In this document: in pieces, positions 15,262 through 24,506 of the stretch
Layout: every line of letters begins with the position of its first letter
Numbering within the stretch: the stretch's first letter is position 1
From: Flavobacterium chryseum
Lineage (GTDB): Bacteria > Bacteroidota > Bacteroidia > Flavobacteriales > Flavobacteriaceae
NCBI RefSeq assembly: GCF_004362015.1
Contig: NZ_SNWW01000001.1
Coordinates: forward strand, 248,001 to 312,000
DNA: 64,000 nt
Reading direction: 5' to 3'
The notes under the pieces: generated by a model
What the model saw: only the letters and a program-made list of their open reading frames with translations
Database searches by the model: none
Told to the model about the DNA's origin: nothing
Made by a program: the position numbers and the translations under genes

Positions 15262-16317
15262 ATGGAATTAAAACACATATCGCATTTAATAGATATTTCT
15301 GAAAGTAAATTGTTTGGTTTCATGCCTAATGATGAGAAGATTTATTCTTTCGAATTATCAAATGAAAATGGAATGAAAGTTCAAATTATCAATTATGGTG
15401 CAACTGTTACCTCGCTTCAGGTACCGCTTGAAAATGGAAAACTGGCAGATGTTGTTTTAGGTTTTGATACTTTAGATTCTTATTTACAATCCTATAGTTT
15501 GCCAAGTGCACCTTATTTTGGAACCACTGTTGGACGATATGCGGGAAGAATCAACAAAGGAATTTTTACTTTAAATGAAAAAACTTTTCAACTTGTTGGA
15601 AACAATAATGGAAATACTTTACACGGAGGAAATTTTGGCTTTGGAAGAAAAGTCTGGTCTGTTGTGAATAGTACAAATGAAAAAAGTCCATCGATAACTT
15701 TTCGTTTGGTAAGTGAAAATTTAGACGAAAATTTTCCGGGAGAATTAACGGTTGATTTAACTTATACTTTAACAGAAGCAAACGAATTACAATTAGAATA
15801 TAAAGCAACAACAACCGAAGATACGGTTATAAGCCTGACGCATCATAGTTATTTTAACCTCAACGGTCATGAGTCGACGGTTCTTGATCAGGAAATGTTT
15901 GTAAATTCTGATCAGATTTTAGAAACGAATTCAGATAATATTCCATCAGGAAATTTTACGAATCTTTCTAATCATGCTTTCGATTTTAGAACTCCAAAAA
16001 ATTGTCCTCCGGTAATTGATAATTCATTTGTGATTGAAGCTAAAAATGAAATTGCAGCGCAATTATTCAGCAAAAAAAACAATTTGCAAATGAACGTTTA
16101 CACAGATCAGCCAAGCGTGCATGTATATGTGGGAGGAAATTGTTTTGATACTTTAAAAGGAAAAGAAAACGCAAATTATCATACGTCAAGCGGAATTTGT
16201 TTTGAAACACAAAATTTTCCTGATGCGCCAAATCATTCTCATTTTCCAAATTCAGTTTTGAAAAAAGGAGATGAATATCAACAAAAAACTGTTTATCAAT
16301 TTCAAAAAATAAGCTAA
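15262..16317 (+). CDS. galM: aldose 1-epimerase (galactose mutarotase), cytosolic
   Basis: A 351-residue mutarotase without a signal peptide. It converts beta-D-galactose to the alpha anomer for galactokinase. The catalytic His is in LTHHSYFNLNG and the Glu in CFETQNFPDAPNHSHFP. The start at 15262 (MELKHISH) is chosen because an upstream in-frame start at 15223 would lie at or before the predicted transcription start. It is the first gene of galM-galK-galT-symporter, 24 nt before galK. It complements the lipoprotein mutarotase of the ara operon. Confidence 0.93.
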   Translation: MELKHISHLIDISESKLFGFMPNDEKIYSFELSNENGMKVQIINYGATVTSLQVPLENGKLADVVLGFDTLDSYLQSYSLPSAPYFGTTVGRYAGRINKGIFTLNEKTFQLVGNNNGNTLHGGNFGFGRKVWSVVNSTNEKSPSITFRLVSENLDENFPGELTVDLTYTLTEANELQLEYKATTTEDTVISLTHHSYFNLNGHESTVLDQEMFVNSDQILETNSDNIPSGNFTNLSNHAFDFRTPKNCPPVIDNSFVIEAKNEIAAQLFSKKNNLQMNVYTDQPSVHVYVGGNCFDTLKGKENANYHTSSGICFETQNFPDAPNHSHFPNSVLKKGDEYQQKTVYQFQKIS

Positions 16318-16341
16318 AAATAACACTCTATTTATCATCCA

Positions 16342-17502
16342 ATGAATGACATTTTAATACAAAATACAACTGCTTTTTTTGAAAAATCTTTTGGATCAGC
16401 GCCTCAAAAAGTGGTGCTTTCTCCAGGAAGAATTAATATTATTGGCGAACATATCGATTATAATGATGGTTATGTTTTACCGGCTGCAATAGACAAGGTT
16501 ATTGTTTTTGCATTCGAAAAAAATAATACTTCAAAATCTAAAGTAATTGCCATTGATTTGAATGAAGAATTTGAGGTTGATTTAACGAAAGAAATTAAAT
16601 TAAGCGATGTTGTCTGGACAAATTATATTCTGGGTGTAATTAAACAATTGCAGGATAAAGGATTTTCTTTTGAAGGTTTTAATTGTGTTTTTAGCAGTAA
16701 TATTCCCGTTGGATCCGGATTATCGTCTTCTGCGGCTTTAGAGTGCGGAATGCTTTTCGGCATAAAAGAACTTTTTAATCTTACAATCAATAAGGTAGAT
16801 ATTGCTTTAATGGGTCAAAAAGCAGAACACTGGGTTGGTATTAATTGTGGCATAATGGACCAGTTTTCGAGCGTTCACGGTCTTGAAAACAAGGTAATAA
16901 AATTAGATTGTAATACGCTGGAATTTGAATATCACGATGCCAACTTCAAAGATTACTCTTTGGTTTTATTTGACAGTAATGTTAAGCATTCTCTTTTTAC
17001 ATCAGAATATAATACGAGAAGAATTGAATGTGAAGAAGGTTTATCAATTATAAAAAATAATTTTCCTGAAATAAAAAGTTTTAGGGATTGTACCGAAGCG
17101 CAAATTTTGAGCCTTAAGGATAAAATGAATGAAACGGTTTTTAAAAGAGTTCATTTTGTAGTAAAAGAAATTGCCCGTGTAACAAAAGCATGTGAGGCTT
17201 TAGATAACGGAAATATAGAACTTTTAGGACAATTGCTTTTTGAAACTCATGATGGTTTGTCGAAGGAATATGCAGTGAGTTGTGAGGAGCTTGATATGCT
17301 TGTAGCTACTGCAAAAGATGACGATGCGATAGTTGGTTCACGATTAATGGGAGGTGGTTTTGGCGGTTGTACCATAAATTTAATTAAAAAAGGTCACGAA
17401 AATGAGGTGAAAAATAAGTTTTCAAATCTTTATTTAAATATATTTGGTATCGAACTAAAATTCTACGATGTAAAAATCGCAAACGGAACAACACTACTTT
17501 AA
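16342..17502 (+). CDS. galK: galactokinase
   Basis: A 386-residue GHMP kinase that phosphorylates alpha-D-galactose at C1, the first Leloir step. The galactokinase signature SPGRINIIGEHIDYNDGYVLP, the ATP loop PVGSGLSSSAALE (about residues 125-137) and the C-terminal GGGFGGCTINL are all present. Its length is typical. It lies between galM and galT with short gaps. Confidence 0.97.
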   Translation: MNDILIQNTTAFFEKSFGSAPQKVVLSPGRINIIGEHIDYNDGYVLPAAIDKVIVFAFEKNNTSKSKVIAIDLNEEFEVDLTKEIKLSDVVWTNYILGVIKQLQDKGFSFEGFNCVFSSNIPVGSGLSSSAALECGMLFGIKELFNLTINKVDIALMGQKAEHWVGINCGIMDQFSSVHGLENKVIKLDCNTLEFEYHDANFKDYSLVLFDSNVKHSLFTSEYNTRRIECEEGLSIIKNNFPEIKSFRDCTEAQILSLKDKMNETVFKRVHFVVKEIARVTKACEALDNGNIELLGQLLFETHDGLSKEYAVSCEELDMLVATAKDDDAIVGSRLMGGGFGGCTINLIKKGHENEVKNKFSNLYLNIFGIELKFYDVKIANGTTLL

Positions 17503-17518
17503 TACCACAGCAACTACA

Positions 17519-18592
17519 ATGAAAAATTTCGACATTAACGAAGATCCGCACAGACGCTTTAATCCATTAATAAATGAATGGGTTTTAGTTTCACCTCATC
17601 GCTCAAAACGTCCCTGGCAAGGGCAAAACGAAACTGTTTTAACGGAGACATTGCCAAAATACGATTCAACTTGTTATTTATGTCCCGGAAATGTACGTGC
17701 AAACGGAGTCAATAATCCTGACTACAAAGACAGCTTTGTTTTTGAAAATGATTTTGCCGCCATGAAACAAGACGAAATTATTTTTGAGGAAGATATTAAA
17801 CATACCTTTTTTAAAGCGCAGCCTGAGCGCGGAATTTCAAGAGTCGTTTGTTTTTCACCAAGACACGATCTTACTCTGCCTGAAATGAGTATTGCCGAAA
17901 TTGAAAATATCATTAAAACCTGGCAAGCAGAATATACTGATTTAGGAGATATTAAATATATTAATTACGTTCAGATTTTTGAAAATAAAGGAAGTGTTAT
18001 GGGATGCAGCAACCCGCATCCGCACGGACAAATCTGGGCGCAGTCATCATTGCCAACGCAGGTTGAAAAAACGCATAAAAGCTTGAAAGCGTATTTCGAT
18101 AAAAACCACAAAACGCTTCTTGAAGATTACCTAAAAGCAGAATTAAGATCCGGAGAACGCATTGTTATCGAGAATGATCATTTTGTAGCTTTGGTTCCTT
18201 TTTGGGCAATCTGGCCGTATGAAACCATGATTATAAGCAAAAGAGCATTTGGTAAAATCACAGATCTTACTGCTGATGAAACGATTGCTTATGCTACGAT
18301 CTTAAAACAACTGACATCAAAATACGATAATTTATTCAACACTTCTTTTCCGTATTCGTCAGGAATTCATCAGGCACCAACAGATGGATTTGAACATCCG
18401 GAATGGCATTTTCACATGCATTTTTATCCGCCATTATTGCGTTCTGCCAGCGTTAAAAAATTCATGGTTGGTTACGAAATGTTAGCGGAATCGCAACGTG
18501 ATATTACTCCTGAAAAAAGTGCCGAAATTTTAAGAGAATTATCAGACGTGCATTATAAAAGCAAAGAAAAAAGTCAGGTTGAACATTCATAA
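17519..18592 (+). CDS. galT: galactose-1-phosphate uridylyltransferase
   Basis: A 357-residue HIT-superfamily enzyme that exchanges UMP between UDP-glucose and galactose-1-phosphate. The active-site motif NPHPHGQIWAQ gives the uridylylated His as His169, with His167 and Gln171. Zn-site cysteines are Cys52 and Cys55 in TCYLCPGN. It is 16 nt after galK. No UDP-glucose 4-epimerase gene is seen in the window, so galE must lie elsewhere. Confidence 0.97.
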   Translation: MKNFDINEDPHRRFNPLINEWVLVSPHRSKRPWQGQNETVLTETLPKYDSTCYLCPGNVRANGVNNPDYKDSFVFENDFAAMKQDEIIFEEDIKHTFFKAQPERGISRVVCFSPRHDLTLPEMSIAEIENIIKTWQAEYTDLGDIKYINYVQIFENKGSVMGCSNPHPHGQIWAQSSLPTQVEKTHKSLKAYFDKNHKTLLEDYLKAELRSGERIVIENDHFVALVPFWAIWPYETMIISKRAFGKITDLTADETIAYATILKQLTSKYDNLFNTSFPYSSGIHQAPTDGFEHPEWHFHMHFYPPLLRSASVKKFMVGYEMLAESQRDITPEKSAEILRELSDVHYKSKEKSQVEHS

Positions 18593-18667
18593 CCGAAAAA
18601 TAAAATAAGTTTTAACTTTTAAAAAAAACAAACAATCACCCTTTACTAATTTTTTAAAATACTAACA

Positions 18668-20353
18668 ATGAACCAGAACCTTGCTCTCGCAGATTATGCG
18701 GTTTTTATTATCTACTTTATCGTAGTCGCATCCTACGGTTTTACGATCTACCACAAACGTAAAAAAGATGAACAAGATGCTAAAGCCTACTTCTTAGCTG
18801 AAGGAAACTTAACCTGGTGGGCTATTGGAGCATCATTAATTGCTTCTAATATTTCTGCAGAACAATTTATAGGAATGAGCGGTGAAGGTTTCTTTTTAGG
18901 AATTGCCGTGGCAGCTTATGAATGGTTGGCAGCTGTTGCCTTAATTATTGTTGCTGTGTGGTTTATTCCTGTATATCTTAAAAATAAGATTTACACGATG
19001 CCACAATTTTTAAAAACACGTTATAATGAGTCGACTGCTTTGATTATGGCAGTTTTCTGGTTGTTTTTATATGTTTTTGTAAACTTAACTTCTATTTTAT
19101 ATTTAGGAGCTGTTGCTATCAACGGACTTGCAGGAGGAGAATATCTTCATGTTATTATGGTCGGGCTGGCATTATTTGCTTTGCTGATTTCTCTTGGAGG
19201 AATGAAAGTTGTGGCTTATACAGACGTTATTCAGGTTGCCGTTTTAATTATTGGAGGTCTTGTAACATCTTATATTGCACTTACAACGGTTGGTCAATAT
19301 TTTGGGGTTGGCGAAAATGCTATTGCAGGTTTCAAAGTTTTAATGAGAGAAGCTCCGGAGCATTTTAAAATGATTATTCCAAAACCAACAGCAACATCAT
19401 CTCAACTTGATATTGATAAGTATTTAACTTTCCCTGGGTTAATGTCATACCTGGCCGGTATCTGGATCATCAACTTAAACTATTGGGGTTGTAACCAATA
19501 CATTACGCAAAGGGCTCTTGGTGCTGATTTACAAACAGCCCGTACAGGTATTTTATTTGCCGGTATGCTAAAATTATTAATGCCATTAATCGTAATGTTA
19601 CCAGGAATAGCAGCTTACGTTTTATACCAAAACGGACATTTACCACAATTAGTTGGAGGTAAAGATGGAGCTTATTCTGCGGTTTTAACATTCTTGCCAA
19701 CAGGTTTAAAAGGACTTTCTGTTGCGGCTTTAACTGCTGCGATTGTAGCCTCTTTAGCCGGAAAAGTAAACAGTATTTCTACAATTTATACATTAGATAT
19801 TCATAAAAAATACATCCAGAAAGAAGCGGGTGAAAAACAACAAGTAAACATTGGTCGAATTGCCGTTTTTGCTGCAATGCTTTTGGCGGTTTTATTTACT
19901 TGGAATGATATTTTAGGAATTGGCGGTGTTGGTGGATTTACATACATCCAAAAATACACAGGATTTATTAGCCCTGGAGTTTTTGCCATGTTCTTCCTTG
20001 GTATGTTCTGGAAAAGAACTACAGGAACCGCAGCTATTGTTGGTGTAATTTTAGGATTTGTTTTATCAGTATTATTCAACGAATATGCTCCAATGTTATT
20101 TGGAAACGAAACCTTATTATATACGGCTTATCCTAACGGAAAAGGCGCTTTCGAAATTCCTTTCCATATCTGTATGGGATTATCATTTTTCTTTACAATG
20201 CTGGCTATGATTGTAATTAGTTTTGCTGGACCAAAAGTAAATCCTAAAGCATTCGAAATCGACTCTGAAATGTTTAAAGTAAAACCACAAACTACAGTTT
20301 TAATCGTAATCACATTATTGATTATTGTGGCTTTGTATGTAAAATTCTGGTAG
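18668..20353 (+). CDS. sodium/sugar symporter (SSS family, SGLT-like)
   Basis: A 561-residue polytopic protein of the solute:sodium symporter family with about 14 hydrophobic segments. Family features include EGNLTWWAIGASLIASNISAEQ near residue 45, LKTRYNESTALIMAV, and LGMFWKRTTGTAAIVG near residue 445. It probably imports galactose (or glucose) across the inner membrane, given its place 75 nt after galT in the gal operon and the terminator that follows. Specificity is inferred from context. Confidence 0.9.
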   Translation: MNQNLALADYAVFIIYFIVVASYGFTIYHKRKKDEQDAKAYFLAEGNLTWWAIGASLIASNISAEQFIGMSGEGFFLGIAVAAYEWLAAVALIIVAVWFIPVYLKNKIYTMPQFLKTRYNESTALIMAVFWLFLYVFVNLTSILYLGAVAINGLAGGEYLHVIMVGLALFALLISLGGMKVVAYTDVIQVAVLIIGGLVTSYIALTTVGQYFGVGENAIAGFKVLMREAPEHFKMIIPKPTATSSQLDIDKYLTFPGLMSYLAGIWIINLNYWGCNQYITQRALGADLQTARTGILFAGMLKLLMPLIVMLPGIAAYVLYQNGHLPQLVGGKDGAYSAVLTFLPTGLKGLSVAALTAAIVASLAGKVNSISTIYTLDIHKKYIQKEAGEKQQVNIGRIAVFAAMLLAVLFTWNDILGIGGVGGFTYIQKYTGFISPGVFAMFFLGMFWKRTTGTAAIVGVILGFVLSVLFNEYAPMLFGNETLLYTAYPNGKGAFEIPFHICMGLSFFFTMLAMIVISFAGPKVNPKAFEIDSEMFKVKPQTTVLIVITLLIIVALYVKFW

Positions 20354-20388
20354 TATAATTTTTTACTATATTATTTTTTGAAAAAAAA

Positions 20389-20419
20389 AGACTGTCTATA
20401 AACGACAGTCTTTTTTTTT
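20389..20419 (+). terminator. Rho-independent terminator of the galactose operon
   Basis: The arms AGACTGTC (20389-20396) and GACAGTCT (20404-20411) are followed by a run of nine T residues. Confidence 0.9.
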
Positions 20420-20462
20420 CTTACATCAATTATTTAATTTTACTATTCTTACACCTATATAT

Positions 20463-20801
20463 ATGTCAGCACAAAAATTTTGTTTAGCCTTAGATTTAAA
20501 AGATGATCCCGCTCTAATTGCAGAATATAAATCATTGCATGAAAAAGTTTGGCCGGAGGTTATAGAGAGTATAAAGAATGCAGGCATAACGGTACTTGAT
20601 ATTTATTGTACCGGCAACAGATTGTTTATGATTATAGAAGCAGATTCAGATTTTTCGTTAGAAAAAAAATCAGAATCAGATGCTCAAAACGCTAAAGTTC
20701 AGGAATGGGAAACCTTAATGTGGAAATTTCAACAAGCATTACCCTGGGCAAAATCCGGAGAAAAATGGGTTCTTATGGAGCAAATATTTATGTTAAAATA
20801 A
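20463..20801 (+). CDS. L-rhamnose mutarotase family protein
   Basis: A 112-residue protein of the RhaM (DUF718) family, dimeric alpha/beta-barrel mutarotases acting on L-rhamnose or L-fucose. Conserved features are Tyr22 and His26 in EYKSLHEKVWPEV, the strand NRLFMIIEADSDF, and the C-terminal tryptophans WKFQQALPWA and KWVLMEQIF. It follows the gal terminator by 43 nt and has no rhamnose or fucose genes beside it, so its substrate here is unclear. It may be an accessory epimerase for sugars imported by the neighbouring systems. Confidence 0.8.
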   Translation: MSAQKFCLALDLKDDPALIAEYKSLHEKVWPEVIESIKNAGITVLDIYCTGNRLFMIIEADSDFSLEKKSESDAQNAKVQEWETLMWKFQQALPWAKSGEKWVLMEQIFMLK

Positions 20802-20858
20802 TTTCATATTTTACACATAAATAATACAGTAGAAAATAGTTTTTAATAAAATAATATT

Positions 20859-20866
20859 TACATTTG
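20859..20866 (+). promoter_or_regulatory. -7 box before the secreted protein gene at 20891
   Basis: TACATTTG matches TAnnTTTG exactly. A possible TTG start at 20864 falls inside this box, which argues for the ATG at 20891 as the true start. Confidence 0.5.
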
Positions 20867-20890
20867 AAATCTAAATATTTAACACTTTTT

Positions 20891-21496
20891 ATGAAAAAAC
20901 TAGTACTATCATTATTGTTGATGTCTGGAGCTGCATTTGCTCAGGACATGGAAGTTGTAAAAGGAAATTTTGATTTTTTAAAAGATCAAAAAGAAATTAA
21001 CGTAGAATTTGATTACAGCTCGTTTACAGTTTTAAAAGATAAAAAAACTGAAGCTCAGTATGTAGAACAAAGAACTGCTGAATTGAATGAAAAAACAAAA
21101 GGAAATGGAACTGCATGGAGCAAAAAATGGGCTGCTGCTAAAGAATTGTCCTGGAATCCTAAGTTTTTAGAATTGGTTAATGTCGTTTTAAACAAGGAAA
21201 AAAAAGATGTTAACTTTCAGGAAGGTTTAACAACTCCTTATACTTTAATTGTACAAACAGTTTGGATTTATCCAGGTTGGGATATTGCGATGATGAAACA
21301 AGCAGCAAAAGTAACAACAAACCTAAAATTTGTTGAAACTGCTAACAAATCAAATGTATTATTAGAAATTTCAAGTGAAGAAGCTCCTGGAGATCAATAC
21401 GGAAGCAATTTTAGCAACGAAACCAGAATTGGTGAAGGATATGCTAAAACTGGTAAATCTCTTGGTAAATTACTTTTAAAGAAAGCTTACAAATAA
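20891..21496 (+). CDS. secreted protein of unknown function
   Basis: A 201-residue protein with a clear signal peptide, MKKLVLSLLLMSGAAFAQ, and no lipobox. The mature part begins DMEVVKGNFDFLKDQKEINVEFDYS and later has LIVQTVWIYPGWDIAMMKQAAKVTT. It is mixed alpha/beta with no Cys and no motif I can tie to a reaction. It resembles small periplasmic proteins common in Flavobacterium whose function is unknown. It is monocistronic with its own promoter box and terminator. Confidence 0.75.
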   Translation: MKKLVLSLLLMSGAAFAQDMEVVKGNFDFLKDQKEINVEFDYSSFTVLKDKKTEAQYVEQRTAELNEKTKGNGTAWSKKWAAAKELSWNPKFLELVNVVLNKEKKDVNFQEGLTTPYTLIVQTVWIYPGWDIAMMKQAAKVTTNLKFVETANKSNVLLEISSEEAPGDQYGSNFSNETRIGEGYAKTGKSLGKLLLKKAYK

Positions 21497-21513
21497 GATT
21501 TATATAAAAATAA

Positions 21514-21543
21514 AAACCCTGATTTGTATCAGGGTTTTCTTTT
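21514..21543 (+). terminator. Rho-independent terminator, first of two
   Basis: The arms AAACCCTGAT (21514-21523) and ATCAGGGTTT (21528-21537) are followed by a T-rich tail. Confidence 0.85.
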
Positions 21544-21548
21544 ACAAA

Positions 21549-21578
21549 AGAGGATACTAATCAGCATCCTCTTTTTTT
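21549..21578. terminator. second, bidirectional terminator in convergent gap
   Basis: The arms AGAGGAT (21549-21555) and ATCCTCT (21566-21572) are followed by a T run on the plus strand and preceded by an A-rich stretch. It can serve the convergent oxidoreductase gene as well. Confidence 0.65.
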
Positions 21579-21599
21579 ATCTCATAAAATAATACTCGA

Positions 21600-22850
21600 T
21601 TATTTTGCAGCATTTTCTTTTTCACTATTAATAAGATACGCCATATTCTTAATCACGTTATCATGCTTTTTAACGAAAGGATTTTCTTCGTTCCAAACAT
21701 AACCTGCTAAAACCGAGCAAATTTTTTCTTTCACTTCAGGGTTTTCAGGTTGGTGAAAAAATAAGGTTTGTAAATTTCCGGTGTACCATTCTTTCACGTA
21801 AGTGGTAAAAACAGAAATTCCTCTTTTCATATAACTTGTAAATTCAGTTTCCCAGTCTACATCAATTCCTTGCGATTCCTTAATATATAATTTTGCAGCT
21901 AACATTCCAGATTCTGTAGCAAAAGCAACTCCTGATGAAAATACAGGATCTAAAAATTCAGAGCTGTTTCCTGTTAAGGCAAAACCATCTCCGTACATTT
22001 TTTTAACCGATCTTGAATAATTCTCCAGTTTTACCGGCTCAAACAAAAACTCCGTTCCTTTAAATCTTTTAATATAATAATCAGAAAGCTGAATCGCATT
22101 TCTCAGAGCCTCAGCATTATCTTTATTTTCAGAAAGCGAATTGATAAAATCCGTTGGTCCAACAACTCCTAAGCTTGTGTTTCCGTTTGAGAACGGAATT
22201 ACCCATAACCAAACTTCTGTTTCTAAAATATCAAAAGAAATCATGGTTCCTTCTACGCCTTCCGGTCTGTTGATGTCTTTTACGTGTGCAAATATCGAAG
22301 AGTGAGGATCTAATTTTGATGGTGTATCAAGATCTAAAAGTCTTGGTAAAACACGACCGTATCCGCTAGAATCAATAATAAATTTAGCGTGAATTTCTTT
22401 TAAATTCCCGTCTTTATCCTTTACAATCGTTTTAGAATTTTTCCCTTCAAAAGAAACTTCTAATACTTCAGTTTCAAATTCTAAATCAATTCCTTTACGA
22501 ATAACCTCCTGTGCCATTGTGTTGTCAAAGTCAGCTCTCGGCACTTGCCATGTCCAATCCCATCCTTCTCCAAATTTTTGACTAAAATCAAAAACACAAA
22601 TTTCTTCTCCGCGAATAAAACGTGCCCCTAATTTTTTTTCGAAATTCATCACATCAAGACTTTCAAAAAGTTCCGCTTCAGCGAAATGGTCCATCACACG
22701 AGGAATAAGACTTTCGCCCACTACAAGTCTCGGAAATTTTGTTTTCTCTACAACTTTTATCTTAATATTGTTCTTATGAAGATACGAAGCAGAAACACAT
22801 CCTGAAGGTCCTGCACCTATCACTAAAACATCAACAATCTCTTTTGTCAT
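21600..22850 (-). CDS. flavin-dependent halogenase-like FAD oxidoreductase
   Basis: A 416-residue FAD protein of the tryptophan-halogenase/geranylgeranyl-reductase superfamily. The N-terminal dinucleotide fold is VLVIGAGPSGCVSASYL, followed by the FPRLVVGESLIP loop. WLWVIP (214-219) resembles the halogenase WxWxIP motif, and FLDPVFSSG (299-307) fits the FxxPxxSxG pattern. A Lys-Leu-Gly near residue 73 could carry the halogenase lysine. Flexirubins are sometimes chlorinated or hydroxylated on the aromatic ring, so ring halogenation or oxidation is plausible but unproven. It is divergent from the ammonia-lyase gene, 101 bp away, and marks the left edge of the pigment locus. Confidence 0.8.
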   Translation of the reverse strand: MTKEIVDVLVIGAGPSGCVSASYLHKNNIKIKVVEKTKFPRLVVGESLIPRVMDHFAEAELFESLDVMNFEKKLGARFIRGEEICVFDFSQKFGEGWDWTWQVPRADFDNTMAQEVIRKGIDLEFETEVLEVSFEGKNSKTIVKDKDGNLKEIHAKFIIDSSGYGRVLPRLLDLDTPSKLDPHSSIFAHVKDINRPEGVEGTMISFDILETEVWLWVIPFSNGNTSLGVVGPTDFINSLSENKDNAEALRNAIQLSDYYIKRFKGTEFLFEPVKLENYSRSVKKMYGDGFALTGNSSEFLDPVFSSGVAFATESGMLAAKLYIKESQGIDVDWETEFTSYMKRGISVFTTYVKEWYTGNLQTLFFHQPENPEVKEKICSVLAGYVWNEENPFVKKHDNVIKNMAYLINSEKENAAK

Positions 22851-22880
22851 AATAAAAATGTTATCAATTATTAACTTACA

Positions 22881-22912
22881 TTTGCCATTTCAAAATAACT
22901 ACATTTATTTTG
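22881..22912 (+). promoter_or_regulatory. candidate promoter of the pigment operon
   Basis: TTTG at 22881-22884 and TATTTTG at 22906-22912 are 21 nt apart, the spacing usual for Bacteroidetes -33 and -7 elements. The -7 box has one base fewer than TAnnTTTG. The leader to the ATG at 22952 would be about 33 nt. Confidence 0.35.
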
Positions 22913-22951
22913 ATAAATAAAATTAAATTAGCACGAACCAAAAACAATTTA

Positions 22952-24472
22952 ATGAACACAATTAATGAATATCTAAGCTTAAAAGAATTCGAATCCATAA
23001 TATTTGGAAACAACAAGGTTGTTGTGAGCGATCTTGTATTAAATCGAGTAAATGAAAGCTTTAATTTCCTAAAAGAATTTTCCGGGAATAAAGTAATCTA
23101 TGGTGTAAATACCGGGTTTGGGCCAATGGCGCAATATCGAATTAAAGAATCTGATCAGATTCAATTACAGTATAACTTAATCAGAAGCCACTCTTCAGGA
23201 ACAGGAAAGCCTTTAAGTCCGGTTTGTGCAAAAGCAGCAATTTTGGCTCGTTTAAATACACTTTCTTTAGGAAATTCCGGAGTTCACCCTTCAGTAATTC
23301 ACTTAATGTCAGAATTTATTAACAGAGACATCACTCCTTTAATTTTTGAACACGGTGGTGTTGGAGCAAGTGGTGACTTGGTACAATTATCGCATTTAGC
23401 TTTGAATTTAATTGGTGAAGGCGAAGTTTTTTACAAAGGAGACAGAAGACCAACTCAGGAAGTTTTTGAAATCGAAGGTTTAAAACCTATTCAGGTAGAA
23501 ATTAGAGAAGGTCTGGCTTTAATAAACGGAACATCTGTAATGACCGGAATTGGAGTTGTAAATGTACATTATGCTAATAAACTATTAGACTGGTCTTTAA
23601 AATGTTCTTGTGCCATCAATGAATTGGTTCAGGCTTATGATGACCATTTCTCAGAAGAATTAAATCAAACAAAACGTCATAAAGGTCAACAGGAAGTTGC
23701 TTCAAAAATGAGAGCCAATCTTTCAGACAGTACTTTGATCCGTAAAAGAGAAGACCATTTATATTCAGGTGAAAATACCGAAGAAATTTTTAAAGAAAAA
23801 GTTCAGGAGTATTATTCTTTACGTTGTGTACCTCAAATTTTAGGTCCGGTTTTAGAAACAATAAATAATGTTGCTTCTATTCTTGAAGACGAATTTAACT
23901 CGGCGAATGACAACCCAATTATCGACGTAAAAAACCAACACGTTTATCACGGAGGTAATTTCCACGGCGATTATATTTCGCTTGAAATGGATAAATTGAA
24001 AATCGTTATTACCAAATTAACCATGTTGGCAGAACGTCAATTGAATTATTTACTGAATTCAAAAATCAACGAACTTCTACCTCCATTCGTAAATTTAGGA
24101 ACTTTAGGATTCAATTTCGGAATGCAGGGAGTTCAGTTTACTGCTACTTCTACAACTGCAGAAAGCCAAATGTTATCTAATCCAATGTACGTACATAGTA
24201 TCCCAAACAACAACGATAATCAAGATATTGTAAGTATGGGAACAAATGCAGCAGTGATTACAGCGAAAGTAATCGAAAATGCATTTGAAGTATTAAGTAT
24301 TGAAATGATCACAATTGTTCAGGCAATCGATTATTTAGAACAAAAAGATAAAATTTCGTCAGTTACCAGAAAATGGTACGATGATATTAGAAAAATCATC
24401 CCGGTATTTAAAGAAGATCAGGTAATGTATCCTTTTGTTCAACAAGTAAAAGATCACCTTATAAATAATTAA
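22952..24472 (+). CDS. tyrosine ammonia-lyase (HAL/PAL family)
   Basis: A 506-residue aromatic amino acid lyase. The MIO cofactor forms from Ala139-Ser140-Gly141 in FEHGGVGASGDLVQLSHLA. Tyr50 in VIYGVNTGFGPMAQ is the catalytic lid tyrosine. The residues in the ring-binding site are Ser79-His80 (LIRSHSSGTG). From memory the protein is nearly the same throughout as the characterised F. johnsoniae tyrosine ammonia-lyase, so the product should be 4-coumarate, the aryl starter of flexirubin. The start at 22952 (MNTINEYLSL) matches that enzyme; an ATA-like extension from 22910 would run into the promoter box. It is the first gene of the pigment operon. Confidence 0.93.
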   Translation: MNTINEYLSLKEFESIIFGNNKVVVSDLVLNRVNESFNFLKEFSGNKVIYGVNTGFGPMAQYRIKESDQIQLQYNLIRSHSSGTGKPLSPVCAKAAILARLNTLSLGNSGVHPSVIHLMSEFINRDITPLIFEHGGVGASGDLVQLSHLALNLIGEGEVFYKGDRRPTQEVFEIEGLKPIQVEIREGLALINGTSVMTGIGVVNVHYANKLLDWSLKCSCAINELVQAYDDHFSEELNQTKRHKGQQEVASKMRANLSDSTLIRKREDHLYSGENTEEIFKEKVQEYYSLRCVPQILGPVLETINNVASILEDEFNSANDNPIIDVKNQHVYHGGNFHGDYISLEMDKLKIVITKLTMLAERQLNYLLNSKINELLPPFVNLGTLGFNFGMQGVQFTATSTTAESQMLSNPMYVHSIPNNNDNQDIVSMGTNAAVITAKVIENAFEVLSIEMITIVQAIDYLEQKDKISSVTRKWYDDIRKIIPVFKEDQVMYPFVQQVKDHLINN

Positions 24473-24506
24473 AATCAACACCAATTATTAATCTGAATCT
24501 TAAGCT

